This document shows positions 46,740-57,812 of a stretch of 64,000 nucleotides of DNA, piece after piece. The notes under the pieces are model-generated. The model was not told the DNA's origin. It ran no database searches and worked only from the letters and a program-made list of their open reading frames with translations. Position numbers and translations under genes: made by a program. This stretch comes from Icerya purchasi. Its lineage: Eukaryota; Arthropoda; Insecta; Hemiptera; Monophlebidae. Numbering within the stretch: position 1 is the stretch's first letter; each line of letters opens with the position of its first letter. The stretch spans positions 274,598,758-274,662,757 of the forward strand of contig CM077116.1 of the NCBI GenBank assembly GCA_039619475.1, read 5' to 3'.

Positions 46740-49300
46740 CAGGAACATCTATTCAAGTTTTGAATAAAGTCAAAAGACTCTAGAGCGCTTCAGCGGTCGA
46801 ATTTTTTAGCTGTTATCAAGCAGGTTGATAACCAACGGATTGGGATGGGTTTCTAAGCGACTAGTATACCGCTGGGCGGCAAGTTTTATTTCTTCCTTTA
46901 CGTAAGGTATGTTGAAGACTTCCTATATGTCCGTGGAGACGTACAGAGCAGGTGACACAATAATTTTGAAAACGTTGTATCTTATTGATATGTGTATTTT
47001 TAGCACAACCCCGTAAAGTCAGGCCGTATGTGTCTATACCGGTTTTAATACTATTTTATATATTAATAATTCGTTTTCGATCGACAACCCGGAATGCTTA
47101 CTAAGAGTTTCCTCATCTTTATATTGAAATGCTTTCTTTTTTGTGAGCCGTGCTCATTCCACCTTAATTTACTGTCCAAGCGAAATTTTACTTCATTCAT
47201 AATCGGAATTGTTTCGGCGTTAATTTTAGTTGGCGGACAGGCTACATTTCGTAGTGTGAGTGTAACCTGCGTACACTTTTTCTCGTTTAATCCGCCATCG
47301 ATCTAACCACCTTTCAGATTTTGCTAGTGCCAGCTGTAATTTATTTCTCGCAATTCTAGCATCTTTGTCTGTCGCAATGAAGAGCAGTATCGTCTGCAAA
47401 TGTAGCAATAGTTACGTCCTCGCTGTCAGGGAAGTCTGCTGTGTACATCTGGTAAAGCACCGGATCCAATACACTACCCTCAGGCACACAAACGGATACA
47501 GGATAGATGTTAGATAGTTCATTTTGGAATTTAATTAAGGAAAGACTTTAGAAGGAAATAATAAGGATAAGGAAGATTTTTCTTAATTTTATATAACAGA
47601 CTACGATGCCAAACCTTATCAAAGGCTTGTTTTATATGCAAGAATACACATATTTCCTTAGCTTCAACGCTATCTCGGATGATACGTTGGATTCGGTGTA
47701 CCTGTTTAATAGTCGAGTGTTTTTCTCGAAACCCGAATTGGTGGTCATGATATTTCCCTCCATAATAAGAGGATGTAGTCTTTTTAAGATTAGTTTTTCC
47801 AAGACTTCGGATAGGATAGGTAATAAGACTATTGTTCCGTAGGAAGTTACATCATCTGGCGACTTTCCAGGTTTAGGAATTACCACTATTTGTGCCAGCT
47901 TCCAAGACAGCGAGAAGTATTGCAGACGGAAGACTGCATTAAATATATTAGTAATAAACAAAATAGCTTTGCGTGTGACAGTTCTAATAATATTTCTTTG
48001 GTGATCAGATCGTGACCAGGACTTTTTTTATTGATTAGTTTTTGAATCATATATTGTATTTCCTTTCGTAATGGGTACACTAAGCTGTAGCGGGGAACTT
48101 AAAAATTCCGTTATATCGTCCGAGTTTATAACCTTTGGGTTAGGTTTAAAGACTTCGCTAAAGTATTTAGCAAATACCTCGGCTTTCTCATCGTCAGCCT
48201 TGTCCCATATACCATCCGATTTTCTTACCGGAGGAGTATTATTTCGACTTTTAACTGCTTTCCACAAGCTGTAAGCAGTAGATTGATTTGGAGACAAATC
48301 CTGCAAGTAACGTTGTAGAATTTCATTTTTAACGTTTCGAATTAGTACGTTTAACTGTTTGCATTCGTTCATTTAGTAATGTTTTATAAACGGGATTTCT
48401 ATGTCACTTTTTGCGAATTTTTCTTTTTTCCTTTACTAAATTTAAGACGTCCTTTGGTAGATTAAATATTGTAGCTAGAGACTTAGTAGGGAAGGGGAAG
48501 GAGATTTCCATGCCATGTTTTGGACGGTTTCAGTTAGTTACTGAACTGCTATGTCTATATCTCGTTCATTTTTCTAAATAATGTTTAAATTCAGCACTCT
48601 ATCCAATCCGTTCGTTTATTGTATAAAGAGAAGGAGGTTATTCTTTTGTTATTAAGCCTGTACTTATTGTAAGGATTAAGGCACTACGGTCAGAAAATAA
48701 TTCAAAATTTAGTCTTACAGTTCAGCATTGATATTCCTCTGGTTATGAAAATATCGATCGCGTCAGGATGTTTATTTATATCTGTTGGCCAATATGTTGT
48801 CTCGCCGGTAGCCGAGCACCCAAGGTTTTCAATGTGCATAACTTTCCCGAATAGGCTACCTCTTGTGTTGGTGAACCTTGATCCCCAGCGCGTATTCTTT
48901 GCATTCCAGTCACCGCCTGCAATGAAACCTAAGCTCCGAAAATATTCCCTTAATTTTTGATCGTCAAGTGTACGGTTTGGTGGGTAATGACTAGCTGAGA
49001 TCGCAATTTTTCCATTTAAAGAGTACACCATTATACCAGTAGATTGCATTGCCATACTTGAAATTTTACCTAGCTCATAATGTTTAATACTATTCTTGAT
49101 TATTATTGCACTTCCACCATGAGCTTTGTGATCAGGTCTTGTTGCTTGGTACGTGCGATAATTCGGAATATGGAAGTATGATTTCTGTGTAAAATGCATC
49201 TCAGAAAGAAGTAGAATATCAATTTACTCAGTATTTAAAAACAGCTCGATCTCACGTCTCTTTTGCAGCGCCCCATTGGCGTTCCAGAGACCTATTCTCA
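46740..49300 (-). pseudogene. Jockey-type ORF2, multiply frameshifted
   Basis: The endonuclease starts near 49300 with LWNANGALQKRREIELFL, then DHKAHGGSAIIIKNS, AGGDWNAKNTRWGSR and TTYWPTDINKHPDAIDIF (frame 48702-49199). The linker reads LSPNQSTAYSLWKAVKSRN (48028-48372). RT: KKSPGHDLITKEIL near 48000, SWKLAQIVVIPKPGKSPDD (47632-47961), IATFADDTALHCD (about 47375-47412) with both aspartates, and a C-terminus with LETHPNPLVINLLDN near 46830. About ten frameshifts or stops. The codon order is complete, so decay followed insertion. Confidence 0.88.
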
Positions 49301-49309
49301 AAACGACGA

Positions 49310-50142
49310 AGCCATTATTTTATTAATTTGTTTGTTAATGATGTTAGCAGATTTAGAACAAACCGCAAGAATTGAACATTGTTTTAAATTCATTTAAAAA
49401 GGTTGTCAGCGTATTTTGGAGATCAGAGTTATTATCTCACATTAGGCGTGTAATTCCTGTTATAATTTACAACTGCTGTGAGTTCAGCATTAGTATTGAT
49501 ATTATAGTTATCGGCACTAGCTTGATTTGTTACCGCTTCAGCATGCGCCATCTGTTGATTTCCATACTATTGCTGATTACTCTTAAATCCGAACTTATTT
49601 ACATTACTGTGTGCAGGTTTATATTTACGTTTACATATAATTTTTGGTAGATTGTACATCCCTTGTAGTTGGACGGATGATCCCTTTCACACAACGCGCA
49701 CTTCGACGCAAAGTTTTCATCCTTTTTGCACTCTGTGAAACCACCACACTTAACACACAACTGTATGGTCGACTATAAAAAGTTCTAGCGTGTCCATAAG
49801 ACTGACAACGCAGACACGGTGGAATTCTTTAATTGGGGGCGGGGCTTCGACCTTTATCTTTGTGTAAAGTAAATAGGTTAGATTAAAAATTTCTTTAACG
49901 TTGTCCGTGAGTTTAAGGTCAACGAAAAGTCTAATGGCAGAGGCTCTTTAGTTACCTTACGTCTAACATTTAATATATTTCGGACAACGAACCCTCTTTC
50001 CTTAAGAGCCTGCTTAATTTCCTCGTCCTGGAAAGAGTGCTGAAGGTGTCCTATTTCAACTTTGTGTAGGGACTTTCCTGTTTTAGTTGGTACGTGTGGT
50101 AATTAACATCCTCCTTTTTTTTTGAATGCGGAGACGAGTTTC
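49310..50142 (-). pseudogene. Jockey-type ORF1 remnant (gag-like), 5'-truncated
   Basis: The minus strand reads TGKSLHKVEIGHLQHSFQDE and IKQALKERGFVVRNILNVRR from about 50085, the domain that precedes zinc knuckles in insect gags. Cysteine/histidine-bearing stretches follow near 49680-49790, where knuckles belong, but stops and shifts break them. The start and first part were lost by truncation at 50142. Confidence 0.75.
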
Positions 50143-51225
50143 GAGTAAAATTTGAAAAGGCCAGTCAACTTCTGGCAGAGTAAAGCGGTAATAGCCGCGT
50201 TGTTATCAATAAAATTTTGATAATAACTAAAACGTTCGATAATCGCAAAAAAGAAAAAAAAAAGAAAATGAAGAAAGGAAGAAAGAAAAACCGGAATTTT
50301 CAAGGGTGATTTGATATGGGCAATGTTGAAGTGGTGGAAGAGATGGGCTTATGTATTATATCGGAATTTAGAGGATGGTACTGAGGCAAGACGGAGAACG
50401 GACAATCGGGAAAAATAAATGCTAGTTCGAGAACGGTGTACGGGGATCACTTTTGATGATAGCGGCGGCATATTCAGCACGAACTAGGATAAAGTTATTA
50501 GTGTTCGCGGGCGATTTTCTTCTTCGTTTTTGCTTGGCGTTTCAGCGCGATTATTTCTCTTCTTATTAACCCGGGCCCTGTCGCATAGTTAAGCATTTAT
50601 AATTTTCGCCATCATCCGGATTTCACGCAGCCGGAGAAGGCCGAACTGAAATAATTAGTTCTTGGAATCGGAATGTTTGCTTTTCAGCGGTTCATTTTGA
50701 CGTAATAAAGATTAATAGCTACTACTCGGTTCAGATAATAATATCCGATTCGGTATCTCAACGAGACGGCGGACGCGGAGAAGCGGCCATTATTAATGTC
50801 ACTACTGCTGCGTATTTATTATAAACAGTCGGAGGAAGTAAAACGGGACGACCAGCCGAGATGTGACCGATCCGGCTGGTTTAATTGTACACAATGATGA
50901 CTAAAGGAGGGGAAAAGAGAGGAAAGGGGAAAAAACGAAAACGATATGGACCGAAAATAGATTAATCTAATGTCGATAATTGATCTCGCGGTATGTACCG
51001 GTGAGTTGATTTAATATGAAAGAGAGAGGAGAACGCTACTGCAAGACAGGAACGAAGAGGAATAATGGAAAAACGACGCCGTCGGATTAAGAATGAGCGA
51101 ATTAAAGAGAGAGAGAGAGAGCGAGAGAGAGAGAGAGAGAGGGAGACGAAGAAGAAACTTCGAGCGGGCAGCGATTGGAAAACGGCGCGGAGAATGTAAA
51201 CAATGAAGGAAAGAAGAAAATTAGG

Positions 51226-51233
51226 TATAAAAG
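51226..51233 (+). promoter_or_regulatory. Possible TATA box
   Basis: TATAAAAG lies about 105 bases upstream of the ATG at 51340 and about 85 bases downstream of a (GA)n run (51105-51142), a configuration seen in many insect promoters. No clear initiator was found 25-35 bases downstream. Confidence 0.3.
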
Positions 51234-51339
51234 TGTAAGTCTGGAGCTGGTATAATATATCGGATGCGAATGGTGGAATGTCTCGCGCGCAGCGTTCAAA
51301 GAAAATAAAAACGGGAGCGCGGGGGGGATTAGCTGCGCG

Positions 51340-51419
51340 ATGAATCCGAATAACATTCAGCAGCACGGCCGGCTGGCGGGACGGGGAGGTCGGACGAGGA
51401 AGGGGCCGTCGTCTGGCAG
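51340..51419 (+). CDS. Possible first coding exon of an unidentified host gene
   Basis: An ATG at 51340 opens 26 codons (MNPNNIQQHGRLAGRGG, then RTRKGPSSG) ending in AG directly before GTAAGT at 51420-51425, so CAG|GTAAGT matches the splice-donor consensus and would split a codon. The stretch is much GC-richer than its surroundings and rich in G and R. An upstream ATG frame at 51065 (47 codons, encoding RE repeats from the GA run) could be a leader ORF. No domain is visible and no acceptor exon was found in the window. This may be chance. Confidence 0.25.
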
Positions 51420-52119
51420 GTAAGTCTCGGTTGAAGGATTTATTGTACCAATTAGCCAACAAGCTTAGTCGGTGACAAGAGCTTCTCTCTATATATACGT
51501 TAAATTGTTTTTGGTCCGCGTTCGATGCGTAGCATACGCGATCGAGCCGAGAGCGGACAGAAAAAACGCTTAATAAAAAGCGTGATTATTGCTGGCCATC
51601 ACAACAGTAGCAGCCAGAAGGAAAACGGTTGCCTAATTTATATTTAAAAAACAATACCAACAACCGAGTAATAATGCCGTAGGACAGAGTTAACATGTTC
51701 GGCGCGAATCCAAAGTCTCCGCATCGGATGGCCGTTTGTCGAGCCGGTTTCCCATTAAATATACGTCTTCGACTCGATTATGCAGTCCGCATTATCTTTG
51801 ATCTATATGCCTGGACTCACCTGATGAACCAGCAAGCAGCGTACGAAAATTCGAACCCTATTCACACGCGCGTATTTCCGTTAATCAGTGTTCGCCCCTC
51901 TAAAACTCGCCTCCAATCACAATCTTATTCCGCATTACCGAGATGAAATCGGCCAGTCGATCGAATGACTTTTGATTATTATCGGTACATTGGACTAACT
52001 AACTACCGAGCACCGGTTAAAAATACCGTTTTTATCATGACTGTTTTTTTTAACAATAAGCGGTTAAGGAAAATTATATCATTTGCGATCGGTATACTTA
52101 CATATATATATTTATGGTG

Positions 52120-52179
<60 letters not shown>

Positions 52180-52182
<3 letters not shown>

Positions 52183-52452
52183 TACAACGTAATTCTTATT
52201 AGAAAAAATGTCCCAATTTTATGTAACGAAAAAATGTCCTAATTTTATATAATGAAAGTTAAATGTTAAGATAGGATTTTTGTGATAATTTTATTTTTTT
52301 TGTGTTGGTGTCAGTAAGAATTACGTTGTAAATTTTGATCATTTTATACAAAGTATAGAAGAGAAAGAGACTGAAATGAAAGCAAGAGGGGTCAAGGGGC
52401 ACAGCCCCTTGCGAGGCCAAAATGGCCGAGTCATATATATATATATATATAT
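52180..52452 (+). repeat. Dispersed hairpin-ended repeat, copy 2
   Basis: Second copy of the 33-kb unit, directly after a long TA microsatellite. AATTACAACGTAATTCTTA at 52180-52198 and its inverted form TAAGAATTACGTTGTAAATT at 52315-52334. The right-hand end has the perfect hairpin AAGGGGCACAGCCCCTT and then GGCCAAAATGGCC, followed by more TA repeats. Confidence 0.7.
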
Positions 52453-54557
52453 TATATACATGGTATATATGTTAATAACGTTTTTTTTGATCCGAGAGAA
52501 TGTAAAAAAACGACTGAAATAAATTACCGCGCAAACGTTAAATTATTATGTATTAGATTATATTTTAGGAGTGCCGGAAAAAGTTACACTTCTTTGAGCA
52601 TTACGGAAGAACTATCATCTGACAGTGGTCCAGAGGGTGCCCTCGTCGAATTATATGAGTTCAAAGGGATCATTATCAAAACTAGTAGAACCGTGTTCAT
52701 TAGTGAAATAGCTCTTAGGTGCTCTCACTAAAAATCGATTTTTCATAAAAATCCACGTCCAGCGTTAGGAAAAAACCGAGATCGCGATAACGAAAACAAA
52801 AGGTCACACGGAACTTCGGGTTTCGGTGCGTAGATTCTTCTAGAAAACTTAAGGTCGTTGAATAATTCCGCGTCGAATACTTTGTGAAAATGCAGGGAAA
52901 AACCAAGGGGAAACATGGAAAACGGAAAATCACTCTAAATTACAATTTATTAGTTCCTCCCCGTGGCTTTACTAAAAATGAGAATGGAATTGTCGTGAAA
53001 AAACCTCCAAAAAAATAATTAGGAATTAAAACATGATATCTCTGCCTGCAATTTCGTACGTAAAATCAGCAGATGGCTGAGGAAGGCCGTTTCTTAATTT
53101 CCTGTCTAATGCTGGAAATGTTGAAGAAAGCTTAAAATTTAATTACGTTTAAATTCTTCAAAAGAAAAAAAACAAAAAACAAAAAAAAAGCAAACTGATA
53201 ACAGGATAGAACCAACGCGTTACTGAAAGCATTCGAATCGTAAGAAAGCAGTCAGTTTTTTAATCAGTTTAAATATTCAGTCGATTACATTTTTAATACG
53301 GATAACCGGGACGGCTGTTGAAATATTACAAACAGCATCAGAGAATCCGTGTCGATATGCGTGTATTATTTTTAATTTTCGGCTTAATAGAAACGTGTTT
53401 TTCGGGAAGTCATATTTACCGGTACAGTTTCGATCACATTTTACTGAATAGCGTGTCTACGTTGCGTTTAATTTCGATCATTGGTTCAACGCGAGCCGTT
53501 GTTCGTGCATTAGCATTGAATGTTGTACAATATATAATCGTTCATTCCGGTTTAATAATATATCAGTTTATATTCATTTTGCGGTTTTGTGAGCTGCGCT
53601 TAATTATTAATGGCCCTATTACTTGCAAATGTAAATTCTTACATTATCACAGATATTACTTCTATATTACAAATGTATTTCACCTTGAACTATTGTGGCC
53701 TATAATTAAACGTGGCGACTGTTATTAATTAATTATTTTTCAACTATTATCATTGTAAAACAGTCATATATCATATATGTATATGATATTAAATTACTGA
53801 AATTGTATAAATAATTCTTTGCGATAATATTTATTAAATACGCCGTGTATTAGTAATGTATTTGGCAAAAAAATAGATTAAAATTTTCGGAAATGCAAAT
53901 TACACAGAAATTAATAAATAATCCGGCCGTACAAATCTTAAATCCCATCGCTAATTGCTGTTTTACTTATATTACAATCAAAAAAGGGAAAGCAAAATTG
54001 AATAGCAGAAACAGAGGAAGCAATTGCGAAAAAATGAGAAAATTTAATAAAAAATTTGAACAGTTCACTATATGAAAAGAAAGAAAGAAATTTAAACATA
54101 TATTAATATGCGGGGGTAATATATTGCAGATGTTTCTCGACACACTTGGTCCGTTTTGATCTGTGTATACCTATATACCAGAAATTAATGTTTTTTTGCT
54201 TTTTTTTTTTTTTTACTTTATCTAAACTTCCCGTTTACTGTAAAATATTTTACAGAGTGTATTTAGCCCCCCCTTTTTTTTTCCTACTTCATTTAATCCT
54301 CCATAGGTCGGTTAAATTTCATGGTTCCTTGACAGGCCAAAAAACACAAAAAAAAAAAACTTATAAATTACGCGCTAAAAAACCTTCTTCAGGAATTGAT
54401 CGATGGTAGAAATCGGAACAAAACTGGTTTTGAGTTCCCAACAATAGCGTACTCAGAGAGCTAAAAGAAGCGAAAAACAACTTTTTTTATACATACAATT
54501 ACTATATAACCTATTTACGTAGCAGCACTTTTTTCGATAAAATGTTTAAATTTTCAT
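52453..54557. other. No identifiable gene
   Basis: Anonymous AT-rich sequence. A 136-codon plus frame at 53318-53728 is rich in I, Y and F and has no motif. Confidence 0.5.
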
Positions 54558-54565
54558 TTACAACC
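54558..54565. repeat. Target-site duplication of the 54.6-kb family A element, 3' side
   Basis: TTACAACC beside the T tract recurs at 57805-57812. Two further T make the match 10 bp but overlap the tail. Confidence 0.75.
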
Positions 54566-57500
54566 TTTTTTTTTTTTTTTTTTTTTTTTTAACTCCCCTT
54601 TGGGCATATCAACAAAGGATCTTCGCCCAGAAACGAAAGGAAGGAGAAGGATCAGTTAAATGTAGATTCGGTCAGCTATTGATAAGATAAAGGAACTGAG
54701 GATAGGAACAACTGAGATCGACAGAAACGATAAGATATACGAGGCACAATAAGGAGTAGGGAGTTTGAGTGACAGCAGATTGGAATACAAAGAGGTACGT
54801 TCGTTCACGAGGGATGGACATTCAAAGAGGATATGGTCAGGATCACAGACGGCTACGTCGTCAGGATGAAGAGGGCAATAAGGGGAAAGAGCGAGATGAA
54901 AACGAAAGCGTGAGGAAGGAAGAAGAGTATGATTCAGACGTAAACGGATAATAGGAACAATAACGGAGCGGTGAAGCGAAGGAAAATCGTAAAACCAAGG
55001 CCGCGTGGGAAGATTAGGTTGGATGGAAAAATAAAAGGAAGAATGATTAGAAAAGGAGGAAACGTAAAAATCTGACCAAAATCTAACATGAAACTTTTTG
55101 CACAATGGGAGTAAATTCGAAACGGGAATTTTAGAGAAAAAAAAGCGGGAGGATACAGCAATCTGAGCCAAAGAATCAGCCATTTCGTTACCCTCTATCC
55201 CCATATGACTGGGGACCCAGAGCATTTCAATGCGGATAGCGTGAAGTGAGAAGAGAGTGTGAATGAGAGAGCGAATACGGAGGATGAAAAGGTCAGAGGA
55301 GTGAGAGGGGAAATGAGAGGAAATAGCTTTAAGAGCACACATGGAGTCGGAGATAATTAAAAATTTAGAAGAAGAACGATGTGAGGAAATATGGATTATG
55401 GCACGTAAAATGGCCGTTAACTCGGCCGTAAAGATAGTACAAAAGGAAGGGAGACGAAAAGATTCAGAGAAATTAATGCTCGGAATGATGAAAGAAGCTC
55501 CAACTCCATTAGGCCTCTTCGAACCATCCGTAAAAATAGCAATATGGAAAGGAAAACGGGATTCGATATAACTATGGAATTCCTGTATAACTGTTGGATA
55601 GGAAAGGGATTTGGAGGAAAAAGGAAAGTAGAATACATTGGGAGGATTGGAGAGATCTGAAAAATTGAAAGAAAAGTAAGGGAGATTGTTATAAGAAATT
55701 GTGCAGGATAAAAAGGAATTTGGCCGCAAAGCAATGTGGGCTAGAATAGGAATTTTCTTGGGAGTAAAACGCCAGTTTTGCAGAATAGAAAGATATGAAG
55801 GAATAAGTTTGGAGGATGATAACGGTAGGCGTTTACACAAGAAACGATAACCTAAATAGGATCTGCGAATGAAAAGGGGAGGCGAGTTAGACTCAGCGAG
55901 AACTGCTGGTACTCGAGAAGATCTAAGAACACCAAGGCAAAGACGAATACAAGAATTTTGAATTATATCCAGCTTGGAAAGAAGTGATTTTGAGGCAGAG
56001 CCATAGATAAAGGAACAGTAGTCGAATTTGGAACGGATAATCGAATTGTACAAGGAAATAAGGAGAAAGGGATCGCCTCCCCATTTTGTTGGAGAAAGAG
56101 CTTTCAGTAAGTTTAGTCTTTTAAGGGCAGAAAAGGAAAGGAAATTAATATGTTCATAAAAGGAGAGACGACTATTGAGAAATACACCGAGATAGCAGAA
56201 GCATTCCCTACGAGGGATAAGATTGGAGTTTAAGGATACAGAGACTAAAGCGGGATTAAAAGGACGAAGAGAAAAGACAATACAAGAGGATTTTAAAGGG
56301 GAAATAGAAAGGTTCAAAGAGGAAAGAGATTGTTCCAAAGTAGCTAGAGACGAATTAACACTTTCGTTAGCATCTACGATATCACGGGATGAGAAAAAGA
56401 GAAGAATGTCATCGGCAAAAAATAAGGAAGAGGAGTTCATAGAAAGAGAAGCAACAGAAATAGTATAAATATTAAAAAGAGTAGGACTAAGGCAGGATCC
56501 TTGTGGAAGACCACGTGAAACAACTCTTGTAACCTCGAACGAAGAAGAAGACAGGAGAATAGTACGATTTAACATCAAGTTAACAATGAGGGAACAAAAA
56601 TGCGTCGGGATGTTAATTGCTATCATTCTATCTCGAAGAGTAGGGAGATGGACATTATCAAAAGCACTGGAAACATCGATAAAAGTAGCTAGAGTGTACT
56701 GTTTATCGATGAAATATTTATAGATATAGGAAACAAACAGACTGACGCAGTCAGCAGGACCTAAGCCTGGACGGAAACCAAACATATTAGAAGGAAAAAC
56801 ATTATTGTGTTCGAGCCACCAGACCAGGCGCTTGTTAAGCATGCCCTCAAACAGTTTTCTGAGACACGATGCTAGGGAGATCGGACGAAGAGAGGAGTTT
56901 TTCTTAGGGATAGGAATGATAATAAAGGTGTTCCAGTCAGGAGGTGTGACTCCTCTGGACAAAAAGGAGTTGAATATACAAAGAAGGGTTCGGAGAGCAA
57001 GATCGGATAACTTTTTTAGGACAAAGAAGGGAATACCATCACGACCTGGAGTGGGGCTGGAAGATTTTTTGAGAATGGATTTTAATTCATTAATATTAAA
57101 CGCAGAGGAAAGAGAATGAGAATTAGGGTTTTCCATAACAGGAAACGGGCAGGATTCATCAACGTTAGGAACATAAGGAGGAGCAACAGCATCAAGAAAA
57201 GAAGACAAACTGTCGGAGGAAATAGTATGGATAGAAGGACGTTCAGAAGAAGGGAATTTGAAAGCTCTGGCCATTTTCCAGATATGCTTGAGAGGAGTAG
57301 TTCTCGAAAAAGATGAACAGAAATTTTTCCAAGAGGATTTCTTAGACGATTTTAGAATAAACCTAGCCCTTGCATTGGCCCTTTTGTGGGCAAGAAAGTT
57401 TTCGCGTGTAGGATTTGATCGAAAAATTCTAAATGTAGCGCGACTATGATCGAAAGCGGCATTGCATTCTTCGTTCCACCAGAGGGACGATGCTGATCCA

Positions 57501-57804
57501 CGATGGCCTGACGATGACGGTTTACGGGAAGGAGAAGACAGCGATAGAGCATTTGTAATCGAATTTAGGAATAGATGGTAATGGAGTACAGGATCAGAGC
57601 CATCTAGAAGTTTAGGAAGCATAGAATCAACTAAGGAGTGGAACAGAGCCCAATTAGTTTTCGATGGGTTCCATCGAAGGTAATTGAGAGGTTTAAAGCA
57701 AGGAGAAGAAGGAGGATTCTGGGGAGTAATTAGAATAGGAATATGATCACTACCATAGGAGCCCATGAGAGTTGACCAATTGTAATCAAAACCAATAGAA
57801 GGAG
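54566..57804 (-). mobile_element. Family A LINE (I/R1-type, EN-RT-RNase H), 5'-truncated
   Basis: Minus strand: 5' end at 57804 in the last part of the endonuclease, an open ORF, a 65-base 3' UTR and poly(A) (T tract 54566-54590). Flanked by TTACAACC at both ends. RT plus RNase H in one ORF places it with I/R1-like LINEs; the clade is not resolved further. It is the reference for about a dozen decayed copies in this window. Confidence 0.88.
54656..57766 (-). CDS. Family A reverse transcriptase-RNase H polyprotein (N-terminus missing)
   Basis: A single 1036-codon frame. It opens with the end of the APE domain (GSYGSDHIPI at residues 2-11); the frame is open on to 57804, so the ATG is just the first Met left. 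SLWWNEECNAAFDHSR sits near 95 in the linker. RT: SSPTPGRDGIPFFVLKKL near 237, FIDVSSAFDNVH near 365, GLPQGSCLSPTLFNIY near 418, FFADDILLF near 450 and CYLGVFLNSR. RNase H: IFTDGSK near 740, FTAELTAILRA near 777, ISDSMCAL near 807 and PSHMGIEGNEMADSLA near 860, so all four acidic residues are there. A C-terminal CPLHPDD...CDPDHILFEC near 970 may bind zinc. It lacks a working endonuclease. Confidence 0.93.
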   Translation of the reverse strand: MGSYGSDHIPILITPQNPPSSPCFKPLNYLRWNPSKTNWALFHSLVDSMLPKLLDGSDPVLHYHLFLNSITNALSLSSPSRKPSSSGHRGSASSLWWNEECNAAFDHSRATFRIFRSNPTRENFLAHKRANARARFILKSSKKSSWKNFCSSFSRTTPLKHIWKMARAFKFPSSERPSIHTISSDSLSSFLDAVAPPYVPNVDESCPFPVMENPNSHSLSSAFNINELKSILKKSSSPTPGRDGIPFFVLKKLSDLALRTLLCIFNSFLSRGVTPPDWNTFIIIPIPKKNSSLRPISLASCLRKLFEGMLNKRLVWWLEHNNVFPSNMFGFRPGLGPADCVSLFVSYIYKYFIDKQYTLATFIDVSSAFDNVHLPTLRDRMIAINIPTHFCSLIVNLMLNRTILLSSSSFEVTRVVSRGLPQGSCLSPTLFNIYTISVASLSMNSSSLFFADDILLFFSSRDIVDANESVNSSLATLEQSLSSLNLSISPLKSSCIVFSLRPFNPALVSVSLNSNLIPRRECFCYLGVFLNSRLSFYEHINFLSFSALKRLNLLKALSPTKWGGDPFLLISLYNSIIRSKFDYCSFIYGSASKSLLSKLDIIQNSCIRLCLGVLRSSRVPAVLAESNSPPLFIRRSYLGYRFLCKRLPLSSSKLIPSYLSILQNWRFTPKKIPILAHIALRPNSFLSCTISYNNLPYFSFNFSDLSNPPNVFYFPFSSKSLSYPTVIQEFHSYIESRFPFHIAIFTDGSKRPNGVGASFIIPSINFSESFRLPSFCTIFTAELTAILRAIIHISSHRSSSKFLIISDSMCALKAISSHFPSHSSDLFILRIRSLIHTLFSLHAIRIEMLWVPSHMGIEGNEMADSLAQIAVSSRFFFSKIPVSNLLPLCKKFHVRFWSDFYVSSFSNHSSFYFSIQPNLPTRPWFYDFPSLHRSVIVPIIRLRLNHTLLPSSRFRFHLALSPYCPLHPDDVAVCDPDHILFECPSLVNERTSLYSNLLSLKLPTPYCASYILSFLSISVVPILSSFILSIADRIYI

Positions 57805-57812
57805 TTACAACC
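57805..57812. repeat. Target-site duplication of the 54.6-kb family A element, 5' side
   Basis: TTACAACC matches 54558-54565 and fixes the truncation point at 57804. Confidence 0.75.

Larger units (their letters stand above)
46618..50142 (-). mobile_element. Decayed jockey-type LINE, 5'-truncated in ORF1
   Basis: T tract 46618-46643, a short 3' UTR, a broken ORF2 and a partial ORF1 on the minus strand, flanked by GAGTAAAATTT on both sides. It is the same kind of element as 69-4447 but clearly diverged, so a different subfamily or much older. Confidence 0.85.
50143..52179. other. Non-repetitive GC-richer island with possible gene start
   Basis: After the duplication at 50143-50153, complex non-repeat sequence runs to the TA microsatellite at 52109-52178. 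It contains a (GA)n run at 51105-51142 and the exon-like signals described separately at 51226-51425. Nothing else was identified. Confidence 0.4.

Noticed and set aside
54769..57449. Plus-strand frames antisense to the family A ORF
   Set aside because: They are shadows of the 1036-codon minus-strand frame, highly charged and without motifs.
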